From contig NZ_JACMYC010000009.1 of NCBI RefSeq assembly GCF_014266025.1, forward strand, positions 1 to 64,000: DNA of 64,000 nucleotides, given 5' to 3'. Positions 26,248-35,393 of this stretch are shown here, in pieces; position 1 is the first letter of the stretch, and the number at the start of each line of letters is the position of its first letter. Both the position numbers and the translations under genes were made by a program. The stretch is from Nocardioides deserti (GTDB taxonomy: Bacteria; Actinomycetota; Actinomycetes; Propionibacteriales; Nocardioidaceae). The notes beneath the pieces are model-generated. The model searched no databases, was not told the origin of the DNA, and worked only from the letters and a program-made list of their open reading frames with translations.

Positions 26248-28748
26248 TGCTGGGCTCCGTCCTGGGCGCCGGCCGTGCGGTCCACGGTGCCCTCCATGCC
26301 GGTGGATGCGTCGAAGTGCGGAGCCGCCGCACCGGTGGTCGGCTCGGTCCCGGACCCGGCGTCCTGGATGGCGCGCCAGACCCGCTCGGGCGTGCAGGGC
26401 ATCCGGATGTCGGTGATGCCGAGGTGGCGCACCGCGTCGACGACCGCGTTGACGACGGCCGGGGTCGAGGCGATCGTGCCGGCCTCGCCGACGCCCTTGG
26501 TGCCGAGCGTGTTGGTCAGCGACGGCGTCGTCGTGTGGTCGACCTCGAAGCTGATCGTGTCCGCCGAGGTCGGCAGCAGGTAGTCGACGAAGGAGCCGGA
26601 CACCAACGTCCCGGAGTCGTCGTACACCGCCTCCTCCCACAGCGCCTGCGCGATGCCCTGCACCAGGCCGCCGTGCACCTGCCCGGAGACGATGAGCGGG
26701 TTGATGACGTTGCCGATGTCGTCGACGCAGACGTACTTCCGCATCCGCAGCGCCCCGGTCTCGGTGTCGACCTCCATCGCGCACAGGTGGGTGCCGTGCG
26801 GGTAGTTGAAGTTGACGGGGTCGAACGTCGCGTCGGAGTCCAGCGACGGCTCCATCCCGTCGGGGAGGTTGTGCGCCGCAAAGACCGCGGTCGCGATCTC
26901 CTGGATCGCCACCCCCTGGTCGGTGCCGCGGACGGTGAACCGCCCGCCGCTGAAGTCGAGGTCGTCGGCCGACGCCTCGAGCAGGTGCGCGGCGACCGTC
27001 TTCGCCTTCTCGACCACCTTGTCCGAGGCCTTGACCAGCGCCTCCCCGCCGACCACGAGCGACCGGGAGCCGTAGGTGTCGAGGCCCTTCGGCGCCACCT
27101 GGGTGTCGCCGTGCAGCACCTCGACGTCCTCGAACGGCACCCCGAGCCGGTCGGCGACGATCTGGCTGAACGCCGTCTCGTGGCCCTGGCCGTGGGCGCT
27201 GGCGCCTGTGACAACCTCGACCTTGCCGGTGGCGAGCATCCGGACGCTCGCGTGCTCCCAGCCGCCCGCGCCGTAGTCGAGCTGCCCGAGCACGCGGCTC
27301 GGCGCGAGGCCGCACATCTCGGTGAAGGTGGAGACGCCGATGCCGAGCTGGACCGGGTCGCCGGACTCCCGGCGCCGGCGCTGCTCGGCCCGGAGCTCGT
27401 CGTACCCGAACATCTCCTTGGCGCGCGCGGTCGCGGCCTCGTAGTTGCCGGAGTCGTACTCCAGCCCCGCCACCGTGGTGAACGGGAACTCCTCGTGCTT
27501 GATCCAGTTCCGCTCGCGGATCTCCAGCGGGTCGACGCCGACCTCCGCGGCCAGCTCGTCCATGAGCCGCTCGATCGCGAACGTCGCCTCCGGCCGGCCG
27601 GCACCGCGGTAGGCGTCGGTCCAGGTCTTGTTGGTCAGCACCGTCTGGACGGCGAAGTGGTAGGCCGGGAACTTGTAGATCGCGTTGAACATGAACGCGC
27701 CGAGCACCGGCACGCCGCCGCCGACGAGCGAGACGTAGGCGCCCAGGTCGGCCAGCAGCTGGACCTTGAGGCCGGTGACGTTGCCCTCGCGGTCGGCGGC
27801 GAGCGTCAGCTTCTGCCACTGGTCTCGGCCGTGGTGGGCGGCGATGAGGGACTCGCTGCGGGTCTCGGTGTACTTCACCGGCTTGCCCGTGCGGCGGGCC
27901 AGCGCGACGGTGATCCACTCCTCCGGCGTCGTCTGGAGCTTGCCGCCGAAGCCGCCGCCGACGTCCGGCGCGATGACCCGCAGCTTGGACTCCGGGATGC
28001 CGGTGGTCGCGGCGAGCGCGAAGCGCAGGATGTGCGGGATCTGGGTCGCCGACCACACCGTCAGCTGCTCGCCGGTCGGGTCGACGACGGTCGACCGCGG
28101 CTCCATGAAGGCGGGGATGAGGCGCTGCTGGCGGTACTCCCGCTCGAGCACGATGCCCCCGCTGTCGCGGGCCTGGGTGATGGCGTCGTCGACATTGCCG
28201 CCGGTGCCGGCCTCGCCGGAGTCGAAGACCCAGTACGCCGACTTGTTGCTGCCGAGGTCCGGGTGCGCCAGGACCGTGTCCGTCGCCGCCTCCTTGAGGT
28301 CGAGCGCGGCCGGCAGCTCGTCGTACTCCACGTCGACGAGCTCGGCGGCGTCACGCGCCTCGGCCGCGCTGCGGGCGACGACGACCGCGACGATCTCGCC
28401 GGCGAAGGCGACCCGGTCGATCGCGACCGGGAGGTGGGTCGGCGTCTTCTGGTCCGGGGTGATCGGCCAGGCGTTGATGAGCACGCCCTGGGTCTCGGCC
28501 AGGTCCTGGCCGGTGACGACGTCGACGACGTTGGGGCTCTGCTTGGCCTCGGTCGTGTCGATGCTGGTGATGCGGGCGTGCGCGAACGGGCTGCGCACCA
28601 TCGCCAGGTGCAGCATCCCCGGCAGCTGGATGTTGTCGGTCCAGCGCGTGCGGCCGGTGATTAGCCGCTGGTCCTCCTTGCGGCGCCGCTCCCTGCCGAT
28701 CTCGCGCTCGGGCGCCTCCGCCTCCGGGCGGGCCTCGGTGGCGGTCAT
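26244..28748 (-). CDS. coxL: Form II CO-dehydrogenase-like molybdenum hydroxylase, large subunit
   Basis: 834 aa, the usual size. The molybdopterin-cytosine-dinucleotide-binding large chain is recognised by [30 protein letters not shown] (near residue 378), [15 protein letters not shown] and [20 protein letters not shown] with the base Glu. Form I enzymes have AYxCSFR at the active site, with the Cys that holds Cu. Here it is AYRGAGR, the form II signature, so true CO oxidation is doubtful and another aldehyde or heterocycle is possible. ATG at 28748 overlaps the coxS stop (ATGA). The gene order S-L-M is typical of form II operons. Confidence 0.93.
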   Translation of the reverse strand: MTATEARPEAEAPEREIGRERRRKEDQRLITGRTRWTDNIQLPGMLHLAMVRSPFAHARITSIDTTEAKQSPNVVDVVTGQDLAETQGVLINAWPITPDQKTPTHLPVAIDRVAFAGEIVAVVVARSAAEARDAAELVDVEYDELPAALDLKEAATDTVLAHPDLGSNKSAYWVFDSGEAGTGGNVDDAITQARDSGGIVLEREYRQQRLIPAFMEPRSTVVDPTGEQLTVWSATQIPHILRFALAATTGIPESKLRVIAPDVGGGFGGKLQTTPEEWITVALARRTGKPVKYTETRSESLIAAHHGRDQWQKLTLAADREGNVTGLKVQLLADLGAYVSLVGGGVPVLGAFMFNAIYKFPAYHFAVQTVLTNKTWTDAYRGAGRPEATFAIERLMDELAAEVGVDPLEIRERNWIKHEEFPFTTVAGLEYDSGNYEAATARAKEMFGYDELRAEQRRRRESGDPVQLGIGVSTFTEMCGLAPSRVLGQLDYGAGGWEHASVRMLATGKVEVVTGASAHGQGHETAFSQIVADRLGVPFEDVEVLHGDTQVAPKGLDTYGSRSLVVGGEALVKASDKVVEKAKTVAAHLLEASADDLDFSGGRFTVRGTDQGVAIQEIATAVFAAHNLPDGMEPSLDSDATFDPVNFNYPHGTHLCAMEVDTETGALRMRKYVCVDDIGNVINPLIVSGQVHGGLVQGIAQALWEEAVYDDSGTLVSGSFVDYLLPTSADTISFEVDHTTTPSLTNTLGTKGVGEAGTIASTPAVVNAVVDAVRHLGITDIRMPCTPERVWRAIQDAGSGTEPTTGAAAPHFDASTGMEGTVDRTAGAQDGAQQ

Positions 28749-29245
28749 GCCTGCACCGCCTCGGTCTGGCCGGCTGCTTGGGTCCCACCTGCGCCGGCCG
28801 CGTGCTGCACGGCGCGCACGATGTTGTGGTAGCCGGTGCAGCGGCACAGGTTGCCCTCGAGCCCGAGGCGGATCTCCTCCTCGGAGGGGTTCGGGTTGTC
28901 CTTGAGCAGGTCGACGCTCTGCATGATCATCCCCGGCGTGCAGTAGCCGCACTGCAGGCCGTGGCACTCCCGGAACGCCTCCTGCACCGGGTGCAGCTGC
29001 CCGTCCTGGGCGAGCCCCTCGATCGTCGTCACCTCGCCGCCGTCGGCCTGGACGGCCAGCACGTTGCACGACTTCACGCTGGTGCCGTCGAGGTGCACCG
29101 TGCACGCCCCGCAGTTGCTGGTGTCGCAGCCGACGACCGTGCCGGTCTTGCCGAGCTTCTCGCGGAGGTAGTGGACGAGCAGCATGCGCGGCTCGACGTC
29201 GTCGGCGACCCTTGCGCCGTCGACGGTGAGGTTGATCCGGACCAT
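28745..29245 (-). CDS. coxS: Molybdenum hydroxylase small subunit, 2Fe-2S
   Basis: 166 aa with two iron-sulfur clusters. The N-terminal plant-type set is [16 protein letters not shown] plus the Cys in [11 protein letters not shown]. The C-terminal helical set is [11 protein letters not shown] and [12 protein letters not shown]. It relays electrons from Mo to FAD. ATG at 29245 was chosen over an upstream start because a strong ribosome site (GAGGAGAG) lies 4 bases before it and the fold starts there. It is the first gene of coxS-L-M-G. The upstream region is filled with repeats, so the promoter must lie within about 60 bases of the start or inside them. Confidence 0.94.
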   Translation of the reverse strand: MVRINLTVDGARVADDVEPRMLLVHYLREKLGKTGTVVGCDTSNCGACTVHLDGTSVKSCNVLAVQADGGEVTTIEGLAQDGQLHPVQEAFRECHGLQCGYCTPGMIMQSVDLLKDNPNPSEEEIRLGLEGNLCRCTGYHNIVRAVQHAAGAGGTQAAGQTEAVQA

Positions 29246-29951
29246 GACTCTCCTCGGGGTGTACGCCGGTGTGACCCGGCTCACGCTAGGCGCCGCTGGT
29301 TGGGTGATCGTTGGTCGAGCAGCGAAAGCGCCGCGGCCTGAGCAAAGAAGGAGAGGTACGCCGTGGCTCGCGGCGGCTTCCCGGCTCGCGGTCGGCTGGT
29401 CTTCTCGGCTGGTTGAGGAGGGCCGCCAGGCCGTCTCGAAACCCGCCGACTTCGCTCCTCGAGCAGCGAGCCCTGGCGAGCGTCGACGAAACCCCCGGCA
29501 GCCGACCTACGGCCCGCGGGCCGTGGGTGGTCGCGGTAGGGCAGTTATGAGGACGACGTACGCCGCGGGTCGCGGTTCCTCCTCGGCTCACGGCGGGTTC
29601 ATCTCGGCTGTGTTCTCTGCTGGTCGAGGAGGGCCGCCAGGCCCGTCTCGGAACCCGCCGCCCCCGCCGGTCGAGCAGCGAGCCCTCGACGAGCGTCGAC
29701 GAGACCCCCTCCAGCCGACCTCCAGCCTGCGGGCACCGGCTGGTCGCGGCGAAGCCAGCTAGGAGGGAGGGAGGTACGCCGTGGGTCGCGGTTGCTTCCC
29801 GGCTCACGCCGGGCTCTTCTCGGCTGGTTGAGGAGGGCCGCCAGGCCCGTCTCGAAACCCGCCGAGAAACTCTTCAGATCGGTGTCCACATACTGGTCTG
29901 ACCTGGGGAAACAGCGGCCGCACTGTCGGTGGTCACTGCTTGAGTAGACCC
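29246..29951. repeat. Gene-free 706-base region with 2.5 tandem ~200-bp units and REP-like palindromes
   Basis: Three copies of a unit start at the GTACGCC sequences at 29356, 29558 and 29774, a spacing of 202 and 216 bases. Each has a module like GGTTGAGGAGGGCCGCCAGG followed by CCCGTCTCGAAACC (29411, 29621, 29826). The first two units also have a module GTCGAGCAGCGAGCCCT followed by CGAGCGTCGACGA (29455-29495, 29667-29710). A degenerate start of the second module lies at 29311. The third unit stops about 75 bases before the DUF222 gene. Apart from the coxS promoter and DUF222 promoter that must be here, no gene is seen. Confidence 0.85.
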
Positions 29952-31217
29952 ATGGCCAAGGACTCCCGACACAGCGCACACCCGGTGTGCCGCGCGGTCG
30001 CGAAGTCCCACAAGAAGGTGGCAACGACCGTCGACGCGCGATTGTGGTCGATGTCGGACGACGAGGTGGCCGAGGCGCTCGTCGAGGCCACTCGGCTGCG
30101 CGCTCGCGTCGAGGCGCTCGAGCTGCGCCTCGCCGCCGAGGCCGACCGACGGGCGGTGGGCGACAAGGTCGGCGCGACCGACACCGCCTCGTGGTGGGGC
30201 CACGAGACCCGCCAGGACCGACCCGCGGCCAAGCGCCGCATGCGTCTCGCGGAGTCCCTCGACCGCCACGCGCCCACCGCAGCCGCACTCGCAGAAGGTG
30301 CGATCAGCACCGACCACGCCCGTGTGATCACCGAGTGCGTCGACCGGCTCCCGGACGACCTGCCCGACCCGACCATCCTCGAACGGGCCGAGAAGCACCT
30401 CCTGCACGAGGCTGTCGACCTGGACCCGCGATCGCTGGCGATCCTGGCCAAGCACGTCCTCACCGTCGTCGCCCCTGAGATCGGCGAGGAACGAGACGCC
30501 CGGGCACTCGAGCGGGAGGAGCAGGAAGCACGCGCCAACGCGTGGCTGACCATGGCGCCCGACGGGAAGGGCAGCTACCGCGGCAAGTTCTCCATCCCGA
30601 CCATGCAGGGCGCGATGCTGAAGAAGATGCTGCTCGCGTTCGCGGCGCCGAAGCACCAGGCGTCAAAGCCGGCCGACAAGGACCAGCACGAGGCGGTCGA
30701 GCGTCGACCGTCACCGGAACGCATGGGCGACGCGTTCTGCGAGCTCATCGAACGCCTCCCCGCCCACAAGCTGCCCCAGCTCGGCGGGCTCAACGCCTCC
30801 ATCATCGTCCTGCTCGACTTCACCGGCCTGAAGAGCGACGTCGGCCGCGCGGTCCTCGAGACCGGCGAACCCATCTCCGCCTCCCTCGCCCGACGCATGG
30901 CGTGCGAAGCAGGACTCATCCCCGCCGTGCTGGGCAGCCGGTCCGAGCTGCTGGACCTCGGCCGCACCGCCCGCCTGTTCAACGGCGCCCAACGCCTCGG
31001 GCTGGTCGTCACCCAGCGGGTGTGCACCGCGGTCGGGTGCGACTGGCCCGCCCACCTGTGCCACACCCACCACGACGACAGCTGGCTCAACGGCGGCAAG
31101 ACCGACATGAAGAACGCCCGGCTGCTGTGCCCGAAGCACCACGCCCGCATCCACGACCCACGGTTCGAGCCCACCATCCACCCCGACAACCAGGTCACCT
31201 TCCACATGCGGACCTAG
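29952..31217 (+). CDS. DUF222 / HNH endonuclease (13E12 repeat family)
   Basis: 421 aa. Residues 30-300 form the helical DUF222 domain (EALVEATRLRARVEALELRL, ISTDHARVITECVDRLPDDL). The C-terminus is an HNH nuclease fold: CTAVGCDWPAHLCHTHHDDS, then KTDMKNARLLCPKHHARIHD, with the ββα zinc Cys/His and catalytic His. The family is multicopy in many actinobacteria (REP13E12 in mycobacteria) and behaves like a dispersed element, but its biological role is not settled. ATG at 29952 is used; TTG 12 bases upstream is possible. The gene is surrounded by REP-like palindromes, including an inverted copy downstream at 31427. It interrupts the cox region. Confidence 0.92.
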   Translation: MAKDSRHSAHPVCRAVAKSHKKVATTVDARLWSMSDDEVAEALVEATRLRARVEALELRLAAEADRRAVGDKVGATDTASWWGHETRQDRPAAKRRMRLAESLDRHAPTAAALAEGAISTDHARVITECVDRLPDDLPDPTILERAEKHLLHEAVDLDPRSLAILAKHVLTVVAPEIGEERDARALEREEQEARANAWLTMAPDGKGSYRGKFSIPTMQGAMLKKMLLAFAAPKHQASKPADKDQHEAVERRPSPERMGDAFCELIERLPAHKLPQLGGLNASIIVLLDFTGLKSDVGRAVLETGEPISASLARRMACEAGLIPAVLGSRSELLDLGRTARLFNGAQRLGLVVTQRVCTAVGCDWPAHLCHTHHDDSWLNGGKTDMKNARLLCPKHHARIHDPRFEPTIHPDNQVTFHMRT

Positions 31218-31426
31218 ACCCCGCACCTGCCTACCGACCGCGACCACCCGCCGACCCCTTGCCCCATCGCAACCACAGCGGTCGACCCCAACGCGCCCGC
31301 CGCCCGAGCGCCCACCGCGCCCAAGCGCCTCGACCACGACGGCGCGCAACCACCCCTCTCCATGACTTCCTTACCGCGCGCTACCCGCCGGCCGGACGAC
31401 CACCGCGAGGCCCTGCGCACCTCACC

Positions 31427-31466
31427 GGGTCTCGCCGACGCTCGCTTGCGCTCGCTGCTCGACCGG
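31427..31466. repeat. Inverted copy of the REP-like module, downstream of the DUF222 gene
   Basis: GGGTCTCGCCGACGCTCG followed by CTTGCGCTCGCTGCTCGACC is the reverse complement, with a few changes, of the module at 29667-29710. With the upstream copies it frames the DUF222 HNH gene in inverted orientation. The rest of 31218-31426 holds nothing recognisable. Confidence 0.75.
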
Positions 31467-31487
31467 CGGCGGTGGGAGGGTGGCGGA

Positions 31488-31997
31488 GTGGGCGAGCGGG
31501 ATGACCGGGCGGAGATCTACGAGCTGGTGTGCTCCTACTGCCGCGCGGTGGACCGGATGGACCTCGAGGGGGTGCGGGCGGTCTACGCGCGCGACGGCGT
31601 GGACCACCACACGGGGTTCGACGGATCCGCTGACGAGTACGTCGCGTGGCTGGCCCGGATGCTGCCGGCGCTCGACGGGACGATGCACGTCGTCGGCAAC
31701 CACCTCGTCGAGCTGCGGGGCGACGAGGCCGTCGCAGAGACCTACGGGCAGGCCGTGCACTGGGGCACCCCGGCCGACGAGCCGGCGCTGAACTTCACGA
31801 CCGGGTTCCGGTACGTCGACCACCTCGTCCGCGAAGGCGGCGCCTGGCGGATCCGCGAGCGCTGGGCGGTGCGGGAGTGGACCCGGTCCGACGCCGGCCG
31901 GCTCACGCCGGGAGCGGGCTCGGGTCAGCGTGCGGCGCGGGACGGCAGCGACCCGTGGGACGTCGCGCTGCGTCGGTTGCGCGGGCGCGTCGACTAA
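31488..31997 (+). CDS. SnoaL-like (NTF2 fold) protein
   Basis: 169 aa. The SnoaL_4-type NTF2 fold is visible: RAEIYELVCSYCRAVDRMDL, then VRAVYARDGVDHHTGFDG and MHVVGNHLVELRGDEAVAET. The relatives include limonene-epoxide-hydrolase-like and ring-hydroxylating-dioxygenase small-subunit-like proteins, so the reaction cannot be inferred. GTG at 31488 comes just after the REP-like repeat. It converges on the hydrolase gene with a 4-base overlap. Confidence 0.82.
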   Translation: MGERDDRAEIYELVCSYCRAVDRMDLEGVRAVYARDGVDHHTGFDGSADEYVAWLARMLPALDGTMHVVGNHLVELRGDEAVAETYGQAVHWGTPADEPALNFTTGFRYVDHLVREGGAWRIRERWAVREWTRSDAGRLTPGAGSGQRAARDGSDPWDVALRRLRGRVD

Positions 31998-32995
31998 CCG
32001 ATCGCGCCGCGGAGCGCGGCTCGCATGGCGGCGCGGAACCGGGCGATGCCGGGGGCGGTGTCGCCGAGGAAGGCGTCGGCCGCGTGGTACATCCCCGGCT
32101 CGACATGCACGTCGCAGGCGACGTCGGCGGCGCGGAGGCGGGCGGCGTACTCCAGGTCCTCGTCGTGGAAGAGGTCGAGGTCGCCGACGCCGATCCAGGC
32201 CGGCGGCAGGCCGGCGAGGTCCGCGCGGCGCGCGGGCACGGCGTACGGCCGGTCCTCGCCGTCCTCGGTGAGGGCGTGGCCGAGGTAGGAGGTCCAGGCG
32301 AAGCGGTTCGACGGCGGCGTCCAGAGGAACCGTCCGCGGCCGCCGTGGTCGGAGCGCAGGCTCGTGCGGTCGTCGAGCATCGGGTAGACCAGCAGCTGGA
32401 AGGCCACCGGCGCACCTTCGTCGGTCGTGCGCTGGGCCAGCGCCGTGGCGAGCAGCCCGCCGGCGCTGGCTCCCCCGACGGCGATCCGCGCCGGGTCGAC
32501 CCCGAGCTCGGCAGCGGACGAACGCAGCCAGTCCAGGGCGGCGGCGCAGTCGTCCAGCGGCGTCGGGAACGGGTGCTCCGGCGCGAGCCGGTAGTCGACG
32601 TTGACCACCACGACGCCGACGTCGCGGGCCAGCTCGCTGCACAGCCGGTCGTCCTGCGCGGCGGTGCCCATGACCGTGCCGCCCCCGTGCACCCAGACGA
32701 GGGCGCCACTGGGACGCTCGCGACCGACGGGCTGGTGCACGCGCACGGCCGCTCCACCAGGGAGACCGCGCACGGTCACCTCGACGCCGTCGACGGGCGC
32801 CGTGGGGATGCCGTAGACCCGGCGGGCGAGCGGCAGCAGGGCCGGGGTGGTGAGCGCGAGCGGCGCCCACAGCGGGGCGATCCGCATCGCGCGGGGCACC
32901 TCGCGCACGGCCCGGGCCCGCGCGAGCGCGGCCGCGACGGCGGTGGCACCGAGGGTGATGGGGGCGAGCGGCAGCAGGCGCGGGCGCGTCGTCAC
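31994..32995 (-). CDS. Alpha/beta hydrolase, hormone-sensitive-lipase (class IV esterase) family
   Basis: 333 aa. The oxyanion motif VWVHGGGTVMG, nucleophile elbow VGGASAGGLLA, acid VGDLDLFHDED and His PGMYHAADAFLG give a complete HSL-type esterase. An N-terminal hydrophobic stretch (LPLAPITLGATAVAAALARA) could be a membrane anchor. GTG at 32995 has TACCGT 7 bases upstream, suggesting a leaderless transcript. It hydrolyses short or medium acyl esters; the substrate is unknown. Confidence 0.9.
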   Translation of the reverse strand: MTTRPRLLPLAPITLGATAVAAALARARAVREVPRAMRIAPLWAPLALTTPALLPLARRVYGIPTAPVDGVEVTVRGLPGGAAVRVHQPVGRERPSGALVWVHGGGTVMGTAAQDDRLCSELARDVGVVVVNVDYRLAPEHPFPTPLDDCAAALDWLRSSAAELGVDPARIAVGGASAGGLLATALAQRTTDEGAPVAFQLLVYPMLDDRTSLRSDHGGRGRFLWTPPSNRFAWTSYLGHALTEDGEDRPYAVPARRADLAGLPPAWIGVGDLDLFHDEDLEYAARLRAADVACDVHVEPGMYHAADAFLGDTAPGIARFRAAMRAALRGAIG

Positions 32996-33016
32996 CCCTC
33001 GGACGGTAGCGAGCGC

Positions 33017-34237
33017 TCAGGAGCGCGCGACGGCCAGCCTCCCCTTGAGCAGCGGCACGGCCGGGTGCGGCGTGCCGGCGAGGCGAGCCAGGCAGGTCTC
33101 GAGCACCTCGACGTCGTACGGCGCGAGCTCGCTGTACCGCACCACCGCATCGGGCTGCGGGTCGGCGAGCAGCGCCTCGCGCAGCGCGACCGCGACGTAC
33201 TCGGCGAGCTCGTGGAGGGCCGGGCTGTTGGTGCCCGGCAACAGGTCACCGCGGTACGCGTCGACGGCCGCCACGACCTCGCCCCGACGTAGCAGCGCCA
33301 GCACGTGGTCGACGTCGGTGGCGACCGGCATGAGCAGCCGGTAGGGCCGCGACGACAGCTGCCCGCCGAGCGCGGCCCGCAGGTGCGAGACTTCGGCCTT
33401 GAGGGTGGAGAACGTGACGGCCTGGTCGCCGTAGACCAGTGCGTGCAGCTGCTCGAGCGAGAGGCCCTCGGGGTGCATCGCGAGCAGCGCCAGCACCTCG
33501 GTCTGCCGGCGGTTGAGCAGCAACCGCTGGCCGTCGAGCCGGGTCTCGGCGGTGCCGAGCAGCGTCATCACGAGCCCGGGGTCGTGGGTCTCCTCCAGCC
33601 CGGGATGGGTGCGCGAGCGGGGCATGGCCTGCTCGATGAGGCGCGCCATCACCCGCGCGGTCGCGAGCCCGATCGGGTGCGTGCGCTCCCACGTGGTCGA
33701 GAGGTCCAGGACGCCGAGCTGCGCCCCGGTGACCGGGTCGTGCACGGGCGCGGCCCAGCAGACCCAGTTGTGCACGATCGGCGCGTAGTGCTCGGCGCTG
33801 AACACCATCGACGGCTTCCCGAGCCGGTTGGCCAGGTCGAGGGCGTTGGTGCCGACCGACCGGTCGTCCCAGCGGCCGCCGGCCACGAAGTTCACGGTCT
33901 CGGCCTTGCGGCGCATCACGCGGCCGCCGTACGTCCACAGGATCCGGGTCTCGGGGTCGGTGACGGCGACGACGAGGTCACCGTCCTCGGCGGTACGCCG
34001 CAGCTCCGCCTCGACGCGCTCGACCGCGACCTGGAGCGGCGAGCCGCGCCACCGCCCGGCGGTCTCGTCCTCGTCGGCGAGCGGCGCCTCGGTGACGTCG
34101 GTGCCGACCGTGGCCGACCGGCTCCAGCTGGACAGGATCTCCGGGCGCACCGCGCCGGCGGCGTCGCCGTGCTCCACGAACGACGCCCACGCGCGGACCG
34201 CCCGGCGCCTGCGGTCCTCCAGGTCCCCGACGGTCAT
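33017..34237 (-). CDS. GAF-domain transcriptional regulator (AcoR N-terminal-like)
   Basis: 406 aa. The N-terminal half is the AcoR/GAF sensory type (EILSSWSRSATVGTDVTEAP, ILWTYGGRVMRRKAETVNFV, GGRWDDRSVGTNALDLANRL). The C-terminal part has an OmpR-like winged-helix region (LLLNRRQTEVLALLAMHPEG, LEQLHALVYGDQAVTFSTL) and an all-helical tail, rather than a sigma-54 ATPase. Proteins of this build often sit near aldehyde or alcohol dehydrogenase genes. ATG at 34237 has TACGGT 7 bases upstream. Its place between the two halves of the cox cluster makes the molybdenum hydroxylase a possible target, by inference only. Confidence 0.85.
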   Translation of the reverse strand: MTVGDLEDRRRRAVRAWASFVEHGDAAGAVRPEILSSWSRSATVGTDVTEAPLADEDETAGRWRGSPLQVAVERVEAELRRTAEDGDLVVAVTDPETRILWTYGGRVMRRKAETVNFVAGGRWDDRSVGTNALDLANRLGKPSMVFSAEHYAPIVHNWVCWAAPVHDPVTGAQLGVLDLSTTWERTHPIGLATARVMARLIEQAMPRSRTHPGLEETHDPGLVMTLLGTAETRLDGQRLLLNRRQTEVLALLAMHPEGLSLEQLHALVYGDQAVTFSTLKAEVSHLRAALGGQLSSRPYRLLMPVATDVDHVLALLRRGEVVAAVDAYRGDLLPGTNSPALHELAEYVAVALREALLADPQPDAVVRYSELAPYDVEVLETCLARLAGTPHPAVPLLKGRLAVARS

Positions 34238-34270
34238 GCGCCGGACCGTACACCGCGGGGGTGACCCGCG

Positions 34271-35383
34271 TCACAGGTCGAGGTGAACTCTCAGGAACCT
34301 CACGGTCCGCCGCATCGAGTCCGCGAACCGCGGCCCGAACGCGTGCCCCTCCCCCTCGTAGACCTCGAGCTCGGCGTCCGCGCCCGCCTCCCGGAGCAGG
34401 CGGTGCGTCTCCCGCGACCAGCCGAGCGGGCAGGTGTCGTCGGCGGTGCCGTGCAGCACCAGCACCGGCTCGGTGACCCGGTCGAAGAAGGTGCGCGAGG
34501 ACAGGTCGCGGTAGAAGCGCGGGTTCTCCTGCGGCCTGCCGAAGCGGTCGTAGTAGCGGGCGAGCTCCTCGGGCCGGTTCGGCTCGGTGAACTGACGGAT
34601 GTTGTCGACGAAGCGCGAGCTCACCGACGCGAAGACCACCGCGGCGTCGACCAGGCCCGGCTCGGCGACCAGCGCGTTGAGGGTGACCCCGCCGCCCATC
34701 GAGCGGCCGAGCATCGCGAGGCGGTCGTCGTCGACGTACGGCTCCCGCTCCAGCGCCTTGGCCGCCGCGATCGCGTCGCGCGTGTAGGCCAGGCGGCTCT
34801 CGCGGTCGACGTCGCCGACCGGGTCGGAGCCGGCGTGGCCGCGGTAGTCGGTGTGCAGCACGACGAAGCCGGCCGCCGCCAGCCACTCCTGCTCGCGCGA
34901 GAGCCCGCGGCCGAGCGTGTAGATCGCGGGGTCGATGTAGCCATGGTTGAGCACGACCGCCGGGAACGGTCCCTTGCCGCGCGGCACGAGCAGCTCGCCA
35001 GAGACGGTCGCGCCGTCCACGGTGTACGTCGCCGCCCAGCTGCGCCAACGCGCCGTGCTCGCCAGCGGCTCGGTGCGCCGCAGCCGGCCGGCCTCGACGT
35101 CCTCGCGCATGAGCGCCGGCAGGGAGACCCGGTGGCGCACCGGCGGGAGCGCCTCGGGGTCGGCCTCGGGGTCGGCCTCGGGATCGGCGTCCGGCTCGGC
35201 GGTGCCCGTGTCGGTGCCAGTGGCCGCGTCGCTCGGCGCGGGCGTGCTCGACGACGGCACCGGTGTCGCCGGCGGCGTGGTCTCGGTCGGTCCGCCGGCG
35301 GGGTCGTGCACCGGCTCGTCGCTGCACGCGGCCAGCGGCACCGCGAGGACGGCGGCCAGCGCGAGCGCGACGAGCCGCCGCAT
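34271..35383 (-). CDS. Lipoprotein alpha/beta hydrolase (S9/dienelactone-hydrolase-like)
   Basis: 370 aa. A signal peptide with lipobox (ALAAVLAVPLAAC) implies a membrane-anchored extracytoplasmic enzyme. A low-complexity Thr/Pro/Asp/Glu linker follows, including three copies of a 12-bp unit (35151-35186) that encode the DPEA repeats. The hydrolase domain starts near residue 115, with AVVLNHGYIDPA, nucleophile LGRSMGGGVTL, acid LHGTADDTCPL and His EGEGHAFGPRFADS. It is probably a peptidase or esterase acting on extracellular substrate. ATG at 35383 is just downstream of the XdhC gene, so it may be co-transcribed. Confidence 0.88.
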   Translation of the reverse strand: MRRLVALALAAVLAVPLAACSDEPVHDPAGGPTETTPPATPVPSSSTPAPSDAATGTDTGTAEPDADPEADPEADPEALPPVRHRVSLPALMREDVEAGRLRRTEPLASTARWRSWAATYTVDGATVSGELLVPRGKGPFPAVVLNHGYIDPAIYTLGRGLSREQEWLAAAGFVVLHTDYRGHAGSDPVGDVDRESRLAYTRDAIAAAKALEREPYVDDDRLAMLGRSMGGGVTLNALVAEPGLVDAAVVFASVSSRFVDNIRQFTEPNRPEELARYYDRFGRPQENPRFYRDLSSRTFFDRVTEPVLVLHGTADDTCPLGWSRETHRLLREAGADAELEVYEGEGHAFGPRFADSMRRTVRFLRVHLDL

Positions 35384-35393
35384 CACGCCCGCC

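Noticed and set aside
26244..28748. Annotation as a true (form I) carbon monoxide dehydrogenase
   Set aside because: The active-site motif is AYRGAGR, without the Cu-binding Cys of AYxCSFR.
29952..31217. Transposase or integrase of an insertion sequence
   Set aside because: No DDE, HUH or recombinase motif; DUF222 plus HNH domains explain the whole protein.
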